Of a stretch of 64,000 nt of DNA, positions 53,587 through 63,077 are shown one piece after another; the stretch's first letter is position 1; every line of letters begins with the position of its first letter. The notes below the pieces were generated by a model. That model had not been told where the DNA came from. It worked only from the letters and a program-made list of their open reading frames with translations, and ran no database searches. Position numbers and translations under genes: made by a program. Source of the DNA: Chitinophaga rupis (GTDB lineage Bacteria > Bacteroidota > Bacteroidia > Chitinophagales > Chitinophagaceae); the NCBI RefSeq assembly GCF_900109685.1, contig NZ_FOBB01000001.1, positions 1,550,001 to 1,614,000 on the forward strand. The letters are read 5' to 3'.

Positions 53587-55371
53587 ATGAATATAAGATT
53601 AGATGGCTTAACATATCGTTATTTATTAATTGTGCAAGACAGGAACAGCTGGGAATCCTGTAAGTCAATGTATAATGCTGATACAGACCTGGTACTGACC
53701 ATTGACTTTGGTTTAAAGAGGGAAATTGAGAGAATGAATGGAAAAGTGCAGTACCTGGATCATTTAATTGATACAGCTTACCTCGAGGAAAAGAATTATG
53801 AAATGCACAGGTTCCTCAACAGTTGGTACAGGAATAAGGCAAATGAAGATATTTTTACGCTGGATGGAATTGGTGTTGGGAATACCTTTTTATTAAATAT
53901 ATTGAACGATATAACCTATAATGTACATTTTTTTATTAATATATTGGCGCTGAAAAGAATTTCTCATGAAAAAATAATATGTGCGGTTTCAGACCAGCAT
54001 ATTATTTATTGGCTTAAAGCGTTAAAATATGTAACTGATTTTATACCTGTAACGGATGCAGAAAAGGGAAAGCCGGCATATTTTTTCCCTATTCATGAAT
54101 GGATGGAGTCAAGGTTGGAGAAAAGATCCGGGTTTGAAAAGTTAAAAGCAATGCTCCTGCGTTTTGTTGACTATGGGCTAGCGGGCATCGATCTTCTTCA
54201 GGTTAGCAAAAAACCATTAGTATTTATACAGTCCTATTACCCAACCAAAAAAATAATTGACATCCTGGAAAGGGATAAAAGAGTAAGATTACTTTTAGTT
54301 AATTATACCGGCCTTAAGAAACTGGTTACGGAGCGCCGTATAAAATACACTCGTAAAAAGGTGGCTCAGCAAACAATATCAAATGCTTTAGATCATTTTA
54401 AAAGCCAGAAGGTGGCACAATGGCAGGTTGAGGGATATGACATTAGCGAGTTCCTGTATGGTCTGTTGATACCTAAACTCCCACTATTACTCAGTCGTTC
54501 TTTTTCCAGGCTGATGGATATTAAGAACTATCTGAAAAATAAAAGCCTGAAACTCATGATACCGGTAACAGATTTATGGATGGAGAACCGGCTAATTATG
54601 AATTACTGTAAAAAAAACAACATTCCGATATATATGATTATTAATGGTTTATTGACCCATAATTTCGTGTATGATGGTAAAGATGTTGATCTGGTAAATG
54701 CATATGGAAGTGCAATTAAGGAGGATTATTTTGAGAATAAAGAGAATGTTGTTTGTTTAGGAGATCCCCGCATGGATTATTATGCAATACAACCCCCTAA
54801 AGAAATTGATCGCCGCAACCCTGTTATAATTATCGGTGCTGCAGGATATAGCCCAATAGATCTTAATTCCTATCTCGCTTACGAATTTGAATTTTTATCA
54901 GATATATTGGAATGCTTTAGAGAGCAGGCAGTCAACGGGCAGATCGCTGATATTATTATAAAAGTACGGGCAAATGGATATCGTAATCAATATGAAAATT
55001 TTATCAGGGAATATTTTCCGGATATGAAGATCAATATTATACAGGACATGCCTTTTGCTACACTTATTGCCCGGGCAGATTTTTATATATCATTTTATTC
55101 TCAAACCGTAATAGAGGCCGCTTGTTTGGGTATTCCTGCATTATATTATAAAAATGACAGGCAGGTAATTAATAAGCCATTTGATAACAACTCAGAACTT
55201 ATTACGGCAAATAATAGGGAGGAACTAAAGGAAAAATGGTTGCTCTATTTAAAGGGAGATAAGTGCTATGATCATTTTCTGAATAAAAAGGTACTGGAGA
55301 AATATGTGGGGCCGCTGGATGGTAAAAATGTGGAGCGGAATGTAGCGTTCATTTACAAACTATTAAACTAA
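53587..55371 (+). CDS. Unrecognised protein with GT-B-like C-terminal half; candidate transferase
   Basis: 594 residues, no signal peptide and no membrane span. I do not recognise the family. The C-terminal half looks like a GT-B glycosyl- or glycerophosphotransferase: IPIYMIINGLLTHNFVYDG, VVCLGDPRMDYY, then an Asp/Arg-rich IIKVRANGYRNQYENFIREYF and the donor-site-like FYISFYSQTVIEAACLGIPALYYKND. Position between the flippase and acetyltransferases in a nonulosonic acid locus makes it a candidate transferase for the CMP-activated sugar. The N-terminal 300 residues are unlike any family I know. Confidence 0.6.
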   Translation: MNIRLDGLTYRYLLIVQDRNSWESCKSMYNADTDLVLTIDFGLKREIERMNGKVQYLDHLIDTAYLEEKNYEMHRFLNSWYRNKANEDIFTLDGIGVGNTFLLNILNDITYNVHFFINILALKRISHEKIICAVSDQHIIYWLKALKYVTDFIPVTDAEKGKPAYFFPIHEWMESRLEKRSGFEKLKAMLLRFVDYGLAGIDLLQVSKKPLVFIQSYYPTKKIIDILERDKRVRLLLVNYTGLKKLVTERRIKYTRKKVAQQTISNALDHFKSQKVAQWQVEGYDISEFLYGLLIPKLPLLLSRSFSRLMDIKNYLKNKSLKLMIPVTDLWMENRLIMNYCKKNNIPIYMIINGLLTHNFVYDGKDVDLVNAYGSAIKEDYFENKENVVCLGDPRMDYYAIQPPKEIDRRNPVIIIGAAGYSPIDLNSYLAYEFEFLSDILECFREQAVNGQIADIIIKVRANGYRNQYENFIREYFPDMKINIIQDMPFATLIARADFYISFYSQTVIEAACLGIPALYYKNDRQVINKPFDNNSELITANNREELKEKWLLYLKGDKCYDHFLNKKVLEKYVGPLDGKNVERNVAFIYKLLN

Positions 55372-55374
55372 CGT

Positions 55375-56061
55375 ATGTTTATGTGGGTCTTCCGCTTTGT
55401 CAGGAATGTATTTAAAAGCTGGAATGAAAGGGTGAGATCTCTTTTAAGAACCAGCATGTTGCAGTCCGCAAATCCTACCTGTAACATACATTATACCAGT
55501 AAAATCACTTCAAGCATATTAGGTAAGTATAATGTTATTTTTTCCGGTGTGATCATACATCAGTCAAAAATAGGATCCCATAGTTATGTTCAAAGAAATA
55601 CGGCTGTTTTTAATGCGGAAATTGGAAGATTTTGTTCTGTGGCATCCGGTGTTTCTATTGGTTTGGGAGTGCATTATATGGAAGGGGTCAGCACACATCC
55701 TTCCTTTTATCTAAAAAACACGCCTTTGGTAAAAATATTCAGTGAAAGCGATGAGATAGTGACCAGCAAACAGATCCGGATCGGACACGATGTATGGATC
55801 GGACAGAATGCAATTATACTGGATGGTGTTAACGTTGGCTCCGGGGCTATAATAGCAGCGGGAGCTGTAGTGAATAAAGATGTAGCACCTTATAGCATTG
55901 TAGGGGGTATACCTGCCAGATTAATAAGGTACCGGTTCCCCTTAGAGACCTGTGAAGCGCTGTTGAGATCTGAATGGTGGAATAAGCCTGAAGAGTGGTT
56001 ACAGAAGCATTATAAGCAATTTATGAATGCAGATACGTTTTTGACCAGTATCAATTTTTAA
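55375..56061 (+). CDS. CatB-related O-acetyltransferase (hexapeptide repeats)
   Basis: 228 residues. A beta-helix domain (about 35-190) with IGSHSYVQRNTAVFNAEIGRFCSVASGVSIGLGVH, the catalytic-site loop HPSFYLKNTP typical of xenobiotic/CatB acetyltransferases, and IRIGHDVWIGQNAIILDGVNVGSGAIIAAGAVVNKDV. Likely acetylates a polymer sugar. ATG at 55375 is used; ATG at 55381 is possible. 3 bp after the unrecognised transferase gene. Confidence 0.88.
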   Translation: MFMWVFRFVRNVFKSWNERVRSLLRTSMLQSANPTCNIHYTSKITSSILGKYNVIFSGVIIHQSKIGSHSYVQRNTAVFNAEIGRFCSVASGVSIGLGVHYMEGVSTHPSFYLKNTPLVKIFSESDEIVTSKQIRIGHDVWIGQNAIILDGVNVGSGAIIAAGAVVNKDVAPYSIVGGIPARLIRYRFPLETCEALLRSEWWNKPEEWLQKHYKQFMNADTFLTSINF

Positions 56062-56066
56062 GTATA

Positions 56067-56630
56067 ATGATTAACAGAATAAAAGGGTTATTATATTATC
56101 TGGTAAATTTCGCTTTCTATAAATATCTGGATTGGAAAGCGGTTGTGTTCTTTTCAGTACGGGTACAGGGAAAGAAATATATAGTGATTGGTAAAAATTC
56201 AATTGTTCAAAGATTGGGATGGCTTTTGGCCTTAAAGATCGATGAACACGACCCGGCTATTGTAATTGAGGAGGGCTGTGCTATTGGTGATTTTTGCCAC
56301 ATTGCCGCCGTTAGAAGTATCCATATTGAAAAGAACGTTCTAATGGCAAATCATGTATATATAGCAGACAATGTACATGAATTTGAGAATACAGGAGTGC
56401 CTGTTATTCATCAGAAAGTTAAATTTAAAATGCCGGTAAGAATTGGCAGTGGTGCCTGGATCGGGGAGAATGTGTGTATAATCGGGGCCAGCGTTGGGCG
56501 GAATTCGGTAGTGGGCGCAAATGCTGTCGTGACAAAAGATATTCCTGATTATTGTGTGGCGGTAGGAAGCCCCGCGCGCATCATCAAAAAGTATGACCCT
56601 GAAAAACGTGAATGGCTTATATTTAAGTAA
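56067..56630 (+). CDS. Hexapeptide-repeat acyltransferase (WcaF/maltose-acetyltransferase-like)
   Basis: 187 residues with a left-handed beta-helix (about 60-180): EEGCAIGDFCHIAAVRSIHIEKNVLMANHVYIADNVHEFEN, then MPVRIGSGAWIGENVCIIGASVGRNSVVGANAVVTKDIPDYCVAVGSPARIIKKYD. A third hexapeptide acyltransferase besides the LegH-like protein, suggesting a heavily acylated polymer. It sits 5 bp after the preceding acetyltransferase gene. Confidence 0.88.
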   Translation: MINRIKGLLYYLVNFAFYKYLDWKAVVFFSVRVQGKKYIVIGKNSIVQRLGWLLALKIDEHDPAIVIEEGCAIGDFCHIAAVRSIHIEKNVLMANHVYIADNVHEFENTGVPVIHQKVKFKMPVRIGSGAWIGENVCIIGASVGRNSVVGANAVVTKDIPDYCVAVGSPARIIKKYDPEKREWLIFK

Positions 56631-56631
56631 T

Positions 56632-57777
56632 ATGTTTATGAATAAAGTATTAATTACAGGTGGCGCGGGATTTATAGGTTCTAATATAGCCGGCAAGCTG
56701 GTTGCTCAGGGGTACCAGGTTACTATCCTGGATAATTTTAACCCCCAGATCCACGGCGGGAAAAAGGAGCTGCCGGCAGGCCTTGGGGATGAGGTAATAT
56801 TAATTGAAGGAGATGTTACTGATAAAGCCTTATTCTATCGTGCACTAAAGGACCAGGAAGCTGTAATTCACCTGGCTGCAGAAACAGGCACAGGGCAATC
56901 CATGTATAATATTGCCCACTATTCAGAGGTAAATATAACTGCAACTGCATTTTTATGTGATTATATTATAAATGAACCCAATCAGCTTAAAACGGTAGTA
57001 GTAGCTTCTTCACGGTCTATTTATGGGGAAGGTAAATACCTGTCGCCAATTCATGGTGTGGTATACCCGGAAGCCAGAACCTACAATACTGTGAAACAAA
57101 GTTTTGAAGTAGCTTGTCCGGTAAGTGGTGAACATAACCTGCAGGTATGTGCAACGGATGAGACATCAAAAATACACCCTTCCTCTTATTATGGGATTAC
57201 CAAACAAGTGCAGGAGCAAATGGTTATTATGGCTGCAAGACTTAAAGGGATCAGCGGTTTTGCATTAAGGTATCAGAATGTGTATGGGCCTGGTCAGTCA
57301 TTGAAAAATCCCTATACAGGAATCTTATCCATTTTTTCGCGGCTGGCGCTTAAAGATGAGAAAATAAACATTTTTGAAGATGGGTTGGAAAGCAGGGATT
57401 TTGTATATATCGAGGATATAGTGGATGCCACCATTGCTTGCCTGAATCCTGCTTTTTCAGGGCAGCACATATTGAATGTAGGCAGTGGGGTTCCGGTTAC
57501 AGTAATGGAGGTAGCAAAGGAAATAGTAACCTATCTGAAAAGTAATGCAGAAATTTCTGTTTCGGGAACTTTCCGGGAAGGAGATATCAGGCACAATTTT
57601 GCAGATCTTACGTTGCTGGAAAGCACTATAGGCTTTAAACCCAGATGGAAATTTGTGGATGGCCTGCATCGTTTTCTGGATTGGGTTTTAGAACAGCATG
57701 ACATACCTGAGAATACGAACGATTATAGCCGGTCGCTGGAGGAATTGAAGAAAAAAGGATTGTTAAATAACCGCTAA
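56632..57777 (+). CDS. NAD-dependent nucleotide-sugar epimerase/dehydratase
   Basis: 381 residues from the ATG at 56632 (a second ATG at 56638 also fits); the frame from 56593 overlaps the upstream gene. Extended SDR: ITGGAGFIGSNIAGKL, ASSRSIYGEG, and Tyr/Lys in PSSYYGITKQVQEQM. An insertion near residues 130-175 with Cys residues (ACPVSGEHNLQVCATDE) and the overall pattern resemble dTDP-L-rhamnose 4-epimerase-type proteins. It would provide a second special sugar for the repeat unit. Confidence 0.85.
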   Translation: MFMNKVLITGGAGFIGSNIAGKLVAQGYQVTILDNFNPQIHGGKKELPAGLGDEVILIEGDVTDKALFYRALKDQEAVIHLAAETGTGQSMYNIAHYSEVNITATAFLCDYIINEPNQLKTVVVASSRSIYGEGKYLSPIHGVVYPEARTYNTVKQSFEVACPVSGEHNLQVCATDETSKIHPSSYYGITKQVQEQMVIMAARLKGISGFALRYQNVYGPGQSLKNPYTGILSIFSRLALKDEKINIFEDGLESRDFVYIEDIVDATIACLNPAFSGQHILNVGSGVPVTVMEVAKEIVTYLKSNAEISVSGTFREGDIRHNFADLTLLESTIGFKPRWKFVDGLHRFLDWVLEQHDIPENTNDYSRSLEELKKKGLLNNR

Positions 57778-57792
57778 GCTGTATTGCTTTAT

Positions 57793-58755
57793 ATGGGAAC
57801 ATTAGTTAGTATCGTTTTTACCAGTTACAATCACAGCAGGTACTTAAAACAGGCCCTGGATAGCCTTATTAACCAAAGTTATAAAGACATTGAGTTAATA
57901 GTTGTGGACGATTGTTCTACAGACGGAAGTCAGGAGATCTTGCAGCAGTATAGTAGTTACCCGAACGTGCAATTGCACCTGTTAAAGCAGAATACAGGCA
58001 GTTATGTGAAAGCCAGTAATTATGGTGCAAGGTTGGCTACTGGTGAGTATCTGATGTTTGCACAGTGTGATGATTTCGCAGCACCCGACCAAATACAGCG
58101 CCTGGTAAATGCTTTTGAACAAGACTCTGCCATTGGCGTAGTATACTCCAGAAGTAACCTGGTAGACGCAGATGGTATTATTTTCTCTGATGATTTTGTT
58201 GGCCGGGAAAAACGGTTCAGGGAAATATGTTACAGGGATACTATAATCAGGGGAGCTGATATGCGGCGCTTTTTGTCTTTTGCCTGTGTAATTCCTAACT
58301 TAAGTGCGGCGCTTATTAAGCGATCCTTATATACTGAATGTAATGGGCTTTCCGAAAAATACCTGGTAGCTGCAGACTGGGCCTTTTGGCTAGACCTTTC
58401 TGAAAGAACGGATTTTTATTATATAACGGCGCCACTGAATAATTTCCGCCAGCACGCAACTACCATTCGAAGTAAGATAAAGATTACTACTCAGATTATG
58501 GAAATATATACTATATTTTATGAACACATTAACCGGTATAATCTGACGGCCTCAGACCAGAATAAAATGAAGGTAGGTGCAGGTGCGGTATGGTTTTGGT
58601 ATTTTTTGGAAAACCGTAAGGTATGGCTACAAAGCTTTATGCAAACGCTTAAAAGGACTTTCAGTATCGATAAGTTTAGTGTATATTATCTCCTGCTTGG
58701 AAGCATGGTACATATTAAAGAGCACTTTTCTGCGGCAAAAAGGAAGCTGGCATAA
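57793..58755 (+). CDS. Glycosyltransferase family 2
   Basis: 320 residues from the ATG at 57793 (TTG at 57784 rejected). GT-A fold: VSIVFTSYNHSRYLKQALDSLINQSYKDIELIVVDDCSTDGS, a metal-site-like QCDDFAAPDQI, and an acceptor-side AADWAFWLDLSERTDFYYI. Cytoplasmic enzyme adding one sugar to the lipid-linked repeat unit; donor unknown. Confidence 0.93.
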   Translation: MGTLVSIVFTSYNHSRYLKQALDSLINQSYKDIELIVVDDCSTDGSQEILQQYSSYPNVQLHLLKQNTGSYVKASNYGARLATGEYLMFAQCDDFAAPDQIQRLVNAFEQDSAIGVVYSRSNLVDADGIIFSDDFVGREKRFREICYRDTIIRGADMRRFLSFACVIPNLSAALIKRSLYTECNGLSEKYLVAADWAFWLDLSERTDFYYITAPLNNFRQHATTIRSKIKITTQIMEIYTIFYEHINRYNLTASDQNKMKVGAGAVWFWYFLENRKVWLQSFMQTLKRTFSIDKFSVYYLLLGSMVHIKEHFSAAKRKLA

Positions 58756-58786
58756 AAATTTTCCGGTATAATTGTGATGCATTACG

Positions 58787-59674
58787 ATGGAATTTGGAAA
58801 CAAACCTTTTTTTTCTGTTATAATTCCAACATATAACAGAGCAGATGTCTTAGACCGATGTTTAGCTGCATTGACTAAGCAAACTTATCAGCATTTTGAA
58901 GTCATTGTTTGTGATGACGGATCCAAAGATAATACCCCTGTAATAATAGAAAAGTATAAGCCCCTGCTTTTATTGCAATATGTGTATAGCGAAAACTGGG
59001 GTGGACCTGCGAGGCCACGCAATACCGGTATTAAAATGGCAAAGGCAGAATGGCTATGCTTTTTAGATTCTGACGACTGGTGGTATGCGAATAAGCTGGA
59101 GAAAATTTTGCCCCATTGCACTCAGGATTATGATTTTATTTATCATGATTTTGACATTTATGTTAAAGGTCAGCCTACAAAGAGAAGAATAAAAGGGAGG
59201 GCATTAAAAAATCCAGTTTTTGAAGATCTTTTTATAAATGACAATAGTGTTGCCAATTCCGGCGTTTGTGCACGGAAAGCTGTTATTGAGGCTGCTGGTG
59301 GCTTTGCAGAAGACCGGGACTTAATTGCTGTTGAAGATTATGACCTGTGGTTAAAATGCGCCAGGCTGACGGAGAAGTTTCAATATATTCCGGAACGGCT
59401 GGGAGGTTATGACATAAACAGCGATAATATTACATCAGCTGACATGCGGCAGATATACCGTATTGATAAATTGTTTTCATGCCATACCCAGTTTCTGGAA
59501 CCCGGCAAAATAAAAGCAGCCACTATTAACTGGAGTTATAAAAAAGGATTGGTTTATCAAAATATGCCGGATGTAAATGCGGCCCGTAAATACTTTTTGA
59601 AGGCCATGAGATCACAACTGCCCGCTATTAAGCTAAAGGCATTGCTGCGGTTTTTATCTTTGATAATCAAGTAG
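58787..59674 (+). CDS. Glycosyltransferase family 2
   Basis: 295 residues. FSVIIPTYNRADVLDRCLAALTKQTYQHFEVIVCDDGSKDNT at the N-terminus, the DxD-like LDSDDWWYANKLE and VEDYDLWLKCARL. Typical GT-A glycosyltransferase. It is close in type to the preceding gene but clearly distinct in sequence, so it probably forms a different linkage. Starts 31 bp after the previous gene. Confidence 0.93.
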   Translation: MEFGNKPFFSVIIPTYNRADVLDRCLAALTKQTYQHFEVIVCDDGSKDNTPVIIEKYKPLLLLQYVYSENWGGPARPRNTGIKMAKAEWLCFLDSDDWWYANKLEKILPHCTQDYDFIYHDFDIYVKGQPTKRRIKGRALKNPVFEDLFINDNSVANSGVCARKAVIEAAGGFAEDRDLIAVEDYDLWLKCARLTEKFQYIPERLGGYDINSDNITSADMRQIYRIDKLFSCHTQFLEPGKIKAATINWSYKKGLVYQNMPDVNAARKYFLKAMRSQLPAIKLKALLRFLSLIIK

Positions 59675-59679
59675 AGGAT

Positions 59680-60864
59680 ATGAAAAGAGCCTTTATATCA
59701 GTTTTGTTTTTTTTCTTTATATTCCATTTTATTATACCAGCTATTTACTACTGGTATAATGGCTTCTTTAACCTTTACTCTGATATTGATGACCCTGTAG
59801 CGCTTAGAAAGTCGTTTCTTATAAATGGGATTTCAATTCTGCTTACTGCGATTATTATATGGAGGCTGCCTCAAAAGAACGATAAGATACCCGCGAATAT
59901 ATTTAACATAACACCTCTTTACTATTTCTCAATATTCTTCTCACTTGCATATTATATTTCCCGTGGTGGGTATGAAGGTACGGTAACCGGTAATATGGCT
60001 GGCTCACTATTGAGTTATATAGCTTTATTCCTGAACCCGAGCATTATTATTATGTTGCTGATCTTTTATCAGAAAAAGAAGTATAATGTTGGCGCCATTC
60101 TACTTTCCTTTATTCTGTTTGTTACAGTAACCGGCCGCAGGAGCGCTATTATTTCAGTAATACTAATGTTATTGATTTACCCCGCTTTTGAGAACTTTTC
60201 CGCTTATAAGTCAAAGCTGAGAAAATATATCCTGTTATTCTTTATTGGTTCGCCACTTTTATTTTTTGCGGCATCCCGTATGCGGGGTATTGATCTTGAC
60301 ATACTGCAAAATGAGATTTTGCTGAAGGCAATTTTTGGAAGGCTTTCCATGATTGAATTAGGAGCCATACCTATCCATTACAAGGACCTTGGGGGATATA
60401 ATGTCGAACTTTTTAACGATAAGTATGGAATTATACATCAGATAAAATTAATTATTGACAGCCTGATACCGGGAAATATTTTTGAGTATGATGTAATGCC
60501 TAATCAATATTACCGGGCAATCTTCCTGGGCTATAGTATTGATTTTGTACAGGATACTTACTTATCGTTGAATATGACACTGCCCGTGTATTTTTACATG
60601 TATAGTAATTTTGTCATCGCCGTATTATGTACGGTGATCACCTTGGTGGGTTACTATTATTTGTGGAAACGTTTTTCCAATAATATCTTTATTTCTATTG
60701 CTTTGATAGGGCAGTTGTATACGCTGCTTTATTATTTTGATTTTGTGATGTGGTTTTCTCAGTTTCTGACTACGGTTCTAACCATTTTAACTATTAACTT
60801 ATTTGTTTTCTTAAGAAAGGAAGCATTTAATTATTTTAAGGGATATGAAAAAAAGGCGGTTTAG
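59680..60864 (+). CDS. Multi-spanning membrane protein, candidate polysaccharide polymerase (Wzy-like)
   Basis: 394 residues, about ten hydrophobic helices spread over the whole length, and a larger loop (about 215-285, with DIDILQNE- and YKDLGGYNVELF-like stretches) as often seen in Wzy polymerases. No sequence motif proves the function; the call rests on topology, size and position between glycosyltransferases in a locus with Wzx- and Wzz-like proteins. It overlaps the next gene by 20 bp. Confidence 0.7.
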   Translation: MKRAFISVLFFFFIFHFIIPAIYYWYNGFFNLYSDIDDPVALRKSFLINGISILLTAIIIWRLPQKNDKIPANIFNITPLYYFSIFFSLAYYISRGGYEGTVTGNMAGSLLSYIALFLNPSIIIMLLIFYQKKKYNVGAILLSFILFVTVTGRRSAIISVILMLLIYPAFENFSAYKSKLRKYILLFFIGSPLLFFAASRMRGIDLDILQNEILLKAIFGRLSMIELGAIPIHYKDLGGYNVELFNDKYGIIHQIKLIIDSLIPGNIFEYDVMPNQYYRAIFLGYSIDFVQDTYLSLNMTLPVYFYMYSNFVIAVLCTVITLVGYYYLWKRFSNNIFISIALIGQLYTLLYYFDFVMWFSQFLTTVLTILTINLFVFLRKEAFNYFKGYEKKAV

Positions 60865-61690
60865 CATTATTGTGCCCACGTATGGAAGATTTGAAGAAGT
60901 GTTCGAATTTTTGGATAGTGTAACCCGGCAAACCTATGACAATTCCCTTATTGAAGTATTAGTAGTGGATCAAAATGACAAAATTGATCTTGCGGAAGGG
61001 CTTAAAAAGTATGATGGTGATCTTAACATAAAACACTTCAAAGTAACGGTTAAAGGCATTGCACATGCCAAGAATGTAGGGGTGAAAAATGCGACCGGAG
61101 AAATCTTAACCTTTGCGGATGACGATAGCAAGTATTATCCTGAAACGATTGAAGCAGCAAATGAATGTTTTAATACAAACCCTGCCGTGGACATGTTTTA
61201 TGGGAAGGTTTTTGACCGTTCAGCTAACCGAAACTTAATCCGTAACTGGAAACAGCATGCAGTAAAAATAACCAAATTCAACTATCATCACAATTATATA
61301 GCCATTGCTTGTTTTACCTCCATTAAACTGTTATTTTTTGATGAACGGTTTGGTGTTGGCACAAAATATGGTGTAGGAGAGGAATTAGATTACTTATTGC
61401 AGGCCCTGGACAAACAGTATGAAGTTTATTATACGCCGTTGATAGATGTCTGGCACCCGCAGGTAAGTGTGCACTTAATGACAAAAGAAAAAGTATATTA
61501 TTATGCAAAAGGATATGGAGCAATCTGTAGAAAACATAGGGGTTTTCCAATGTTATGGAATTTAATGGTATCAAGTTCTTTTCAGCTCTTATCCATGCTG
61601 CTTTTTTTTATAACATTCCGGTTTAATGCCGCCTATACAAGGTATCTGGCATTTGCGGGAAGAATTAAAGGTTACATTGAGTTTAAATAA
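60845..61690 (+). CDS. Glycosyltransferase family 2
   Basis: 281 residues. FSIIVPTYGRFEEVFEFLDSVTRQTYDNSLIEVLVVDQNDK, then ADDDSKYYPETIEAANECF with the DxD motif and a GVGEELDYLLQALDKQYEVYYTPLIDVWHP acceptor segment. A hydrophobic stretch near the C-terminus (LLSMLLFFITFRFN) suggests membrane association. It starts inside the 3' end of the polymerase-like gene. Confidence 0.92.
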   Translation: MKKRRFSIIVPTYGRFEEVFEFLDSVTRQTYDNSLIEVLVVDQNDKIDLAEGLKKYDGDLNIKHFKVTVKGIAHAKNVGVKNATGEILTFADDDSKYYPETIEAANECFNTNPAVDMFYGKVFDRSANRNLIRNWKQHAVKITKFNYHHNYIAIACFTSIKLLFFDERFGVGTKYGVGEELDYLLQALDKQYEVYYTPLIDVWHPQVSVHLMTKEKVYYYAKGYGAICRKHRGFPMLWNLMVSSSFQLLSMLLFFITFRFNAAYTRYLAFAGRIKGYIEFK

Positions 61691-61747
61691 GCAGGTAATA
61701 GTTAGGTTTTTCGGATAAATATAGGTACATCAGTAATCTAGTGTTAT

Positions 61748-63067
61748 ATGAAACATTCCTTTGTAATCATAATAGCGGTATTGCTATTGACGTTTAAAGG
61801 TTCATTTACCTTTGCTCAATGGAAGCAAAATGAATTTATAATCGGAACCTTTGCAGATCCCAACCTTTCCAAACCGGCCAATGAGCAAAAAGATATTGCT
61901 GCTTTTACAAGAGCGAAAGATGCTTACTTTAACCTGCTTACCGGTCCGCAATTTTTTACTGGCGCCAGCGATTTTAGTATGATGGACAGGGAGCTTAATA
62001 TTGCCAGGAAAACGAACCTAAAGCTGTTAATGATTGATAGCCGGATGTATATAACAAGAGATACTTTTAATAATAATAAGGCTGATCTCCTTATTGACCA
62101 CTTTAAATCAAAGGATACAGACTATAAGGATGCGCTATATGGTTATAATTTTGGAGGAGAATTTCCCAAGCAGCTTTCACCTAATGTAAAAAAGTGGGCG
62201 GGTTACTTTAAAGAAAAACATCCCGGTAAATTGGTGTATACTTATCTTTTGCCCAGGTATGCCTTTAACTCAGACGCAGCTTATGAGGATTATGTGGACG
62301 GGTACCTTAAAAGTGATAATGGAGCCAATGCCATAGATATAGCTGCATTTGATTTTTATCCTTTTATCGGAGGTGATAAAGTAAGGGACAAATACTTTTA
62401 TAACCTGGATGTTATACAGAAAAAGTCTGGCACCCGTCCGTTTTGGGTGTATGTATTAACTACCAAACATCTTGTTTATCCGGATCCTGATGAATATCAG
62501 CTGAACTTTATGTCTTTTTGTCCAATAGCGTATGGTGCTAAAGGGTTGATCTATTTTACCTATGAAACATTGCCTAAAGGGAAGGTGGATTTTGGTGAAG
62601 GATTAATTGACAGAAACGGCCGTCCTACTCCTAAATACTATATTGCACAGCGGAACAATCATTACATCCATGATATTCTGGGTCCTATTGTCATGTCATC
62701 CCAACTAATGGAAACGGATCATGTATCTAATGAACCCACTTTGGAAGATGTTAGTGATCAATTGCTTACCCGGAAAAATAAGTATATCAAAAAAATAAAT
62801 GATGATAACATATTGGTAGGCATTTTCAAAAAGGGGACTGAATACAATTTTATAGTTATAAATAAAGCCAGAAATCCCGTAGCTGGTTTAAATATTACTT
62901 TGTCGGCAGGCCTGGGTAGTCAGTACTTTTTATCACCGGCGTTAAAGGATTATAAAGGGCAAGCAGATTTTACAGTTACAACGCCGGCACTGGATAAGGC
63001 AAGGAATGCCATTATAAAAATGGATCTGTCCGGAGGCGAAATCCGGGTAATTAAAGTGAAAGGGTAG
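61748..63067 (+). CDS. Exported TIM-barrel-like protein of unknown family
   Basis: 439 residues. A signal peptide (to about residue 24, SFTFAQ) is followed by a domain that reads like a glycoside-hydrolase barrel (about 30-320): FIIGTFADPN, FNLLTGPQF, a GYNFGGEFPKQ segment where catalytic acids might lie, and IDIAAFDFYPF. A C-terminal beta domain (about 345-439) follows. I do not recognise the family. As the only exported soluble enzyme-like protein at the end of the locus it may trim or release the polymer; this is inference. Confidence 0.6.
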   Translation: MKHSFVIIIAVLLLTFKGSFTFAQWKQNEFIIGTFADPNLSKPANEQKDIAAFTRAKDAYFNLLTGPQFFTGASDFSMMDRELNIARKTNLKLLMIDSRMYITRDTFNNNKADLLIDHFKSKDTDYKDALYGYNFGGEFPKQLSPNVKKWAGYFKEKHPGKLVYTYLLPRYAFNSDAAYEDYVDGYLKSDNGANAIDIAAFDFYPFIGGDKVRDKYFYNLDVIQKKSGTRPFWVYVLTTKHLVYPDPDEYQLNFMSFCPIAYGAKGLIYFTYETLPKGKVDFGEGLIDRNGRPTPKYYIAQRNNHYIHDILGPIVMSSQLMETDHVSNEPTLEDVSDQLLTRKNKYIKKINDDNILVGIFKKGTEYNFIVINKARNPVAGLNITLSAGLGSQYFLSPALKDYKGQADFTVTTPALDKARNAIIKMDLSGGEIRVIKVKG

Positions 63068-63077
63068 CGACATACCT

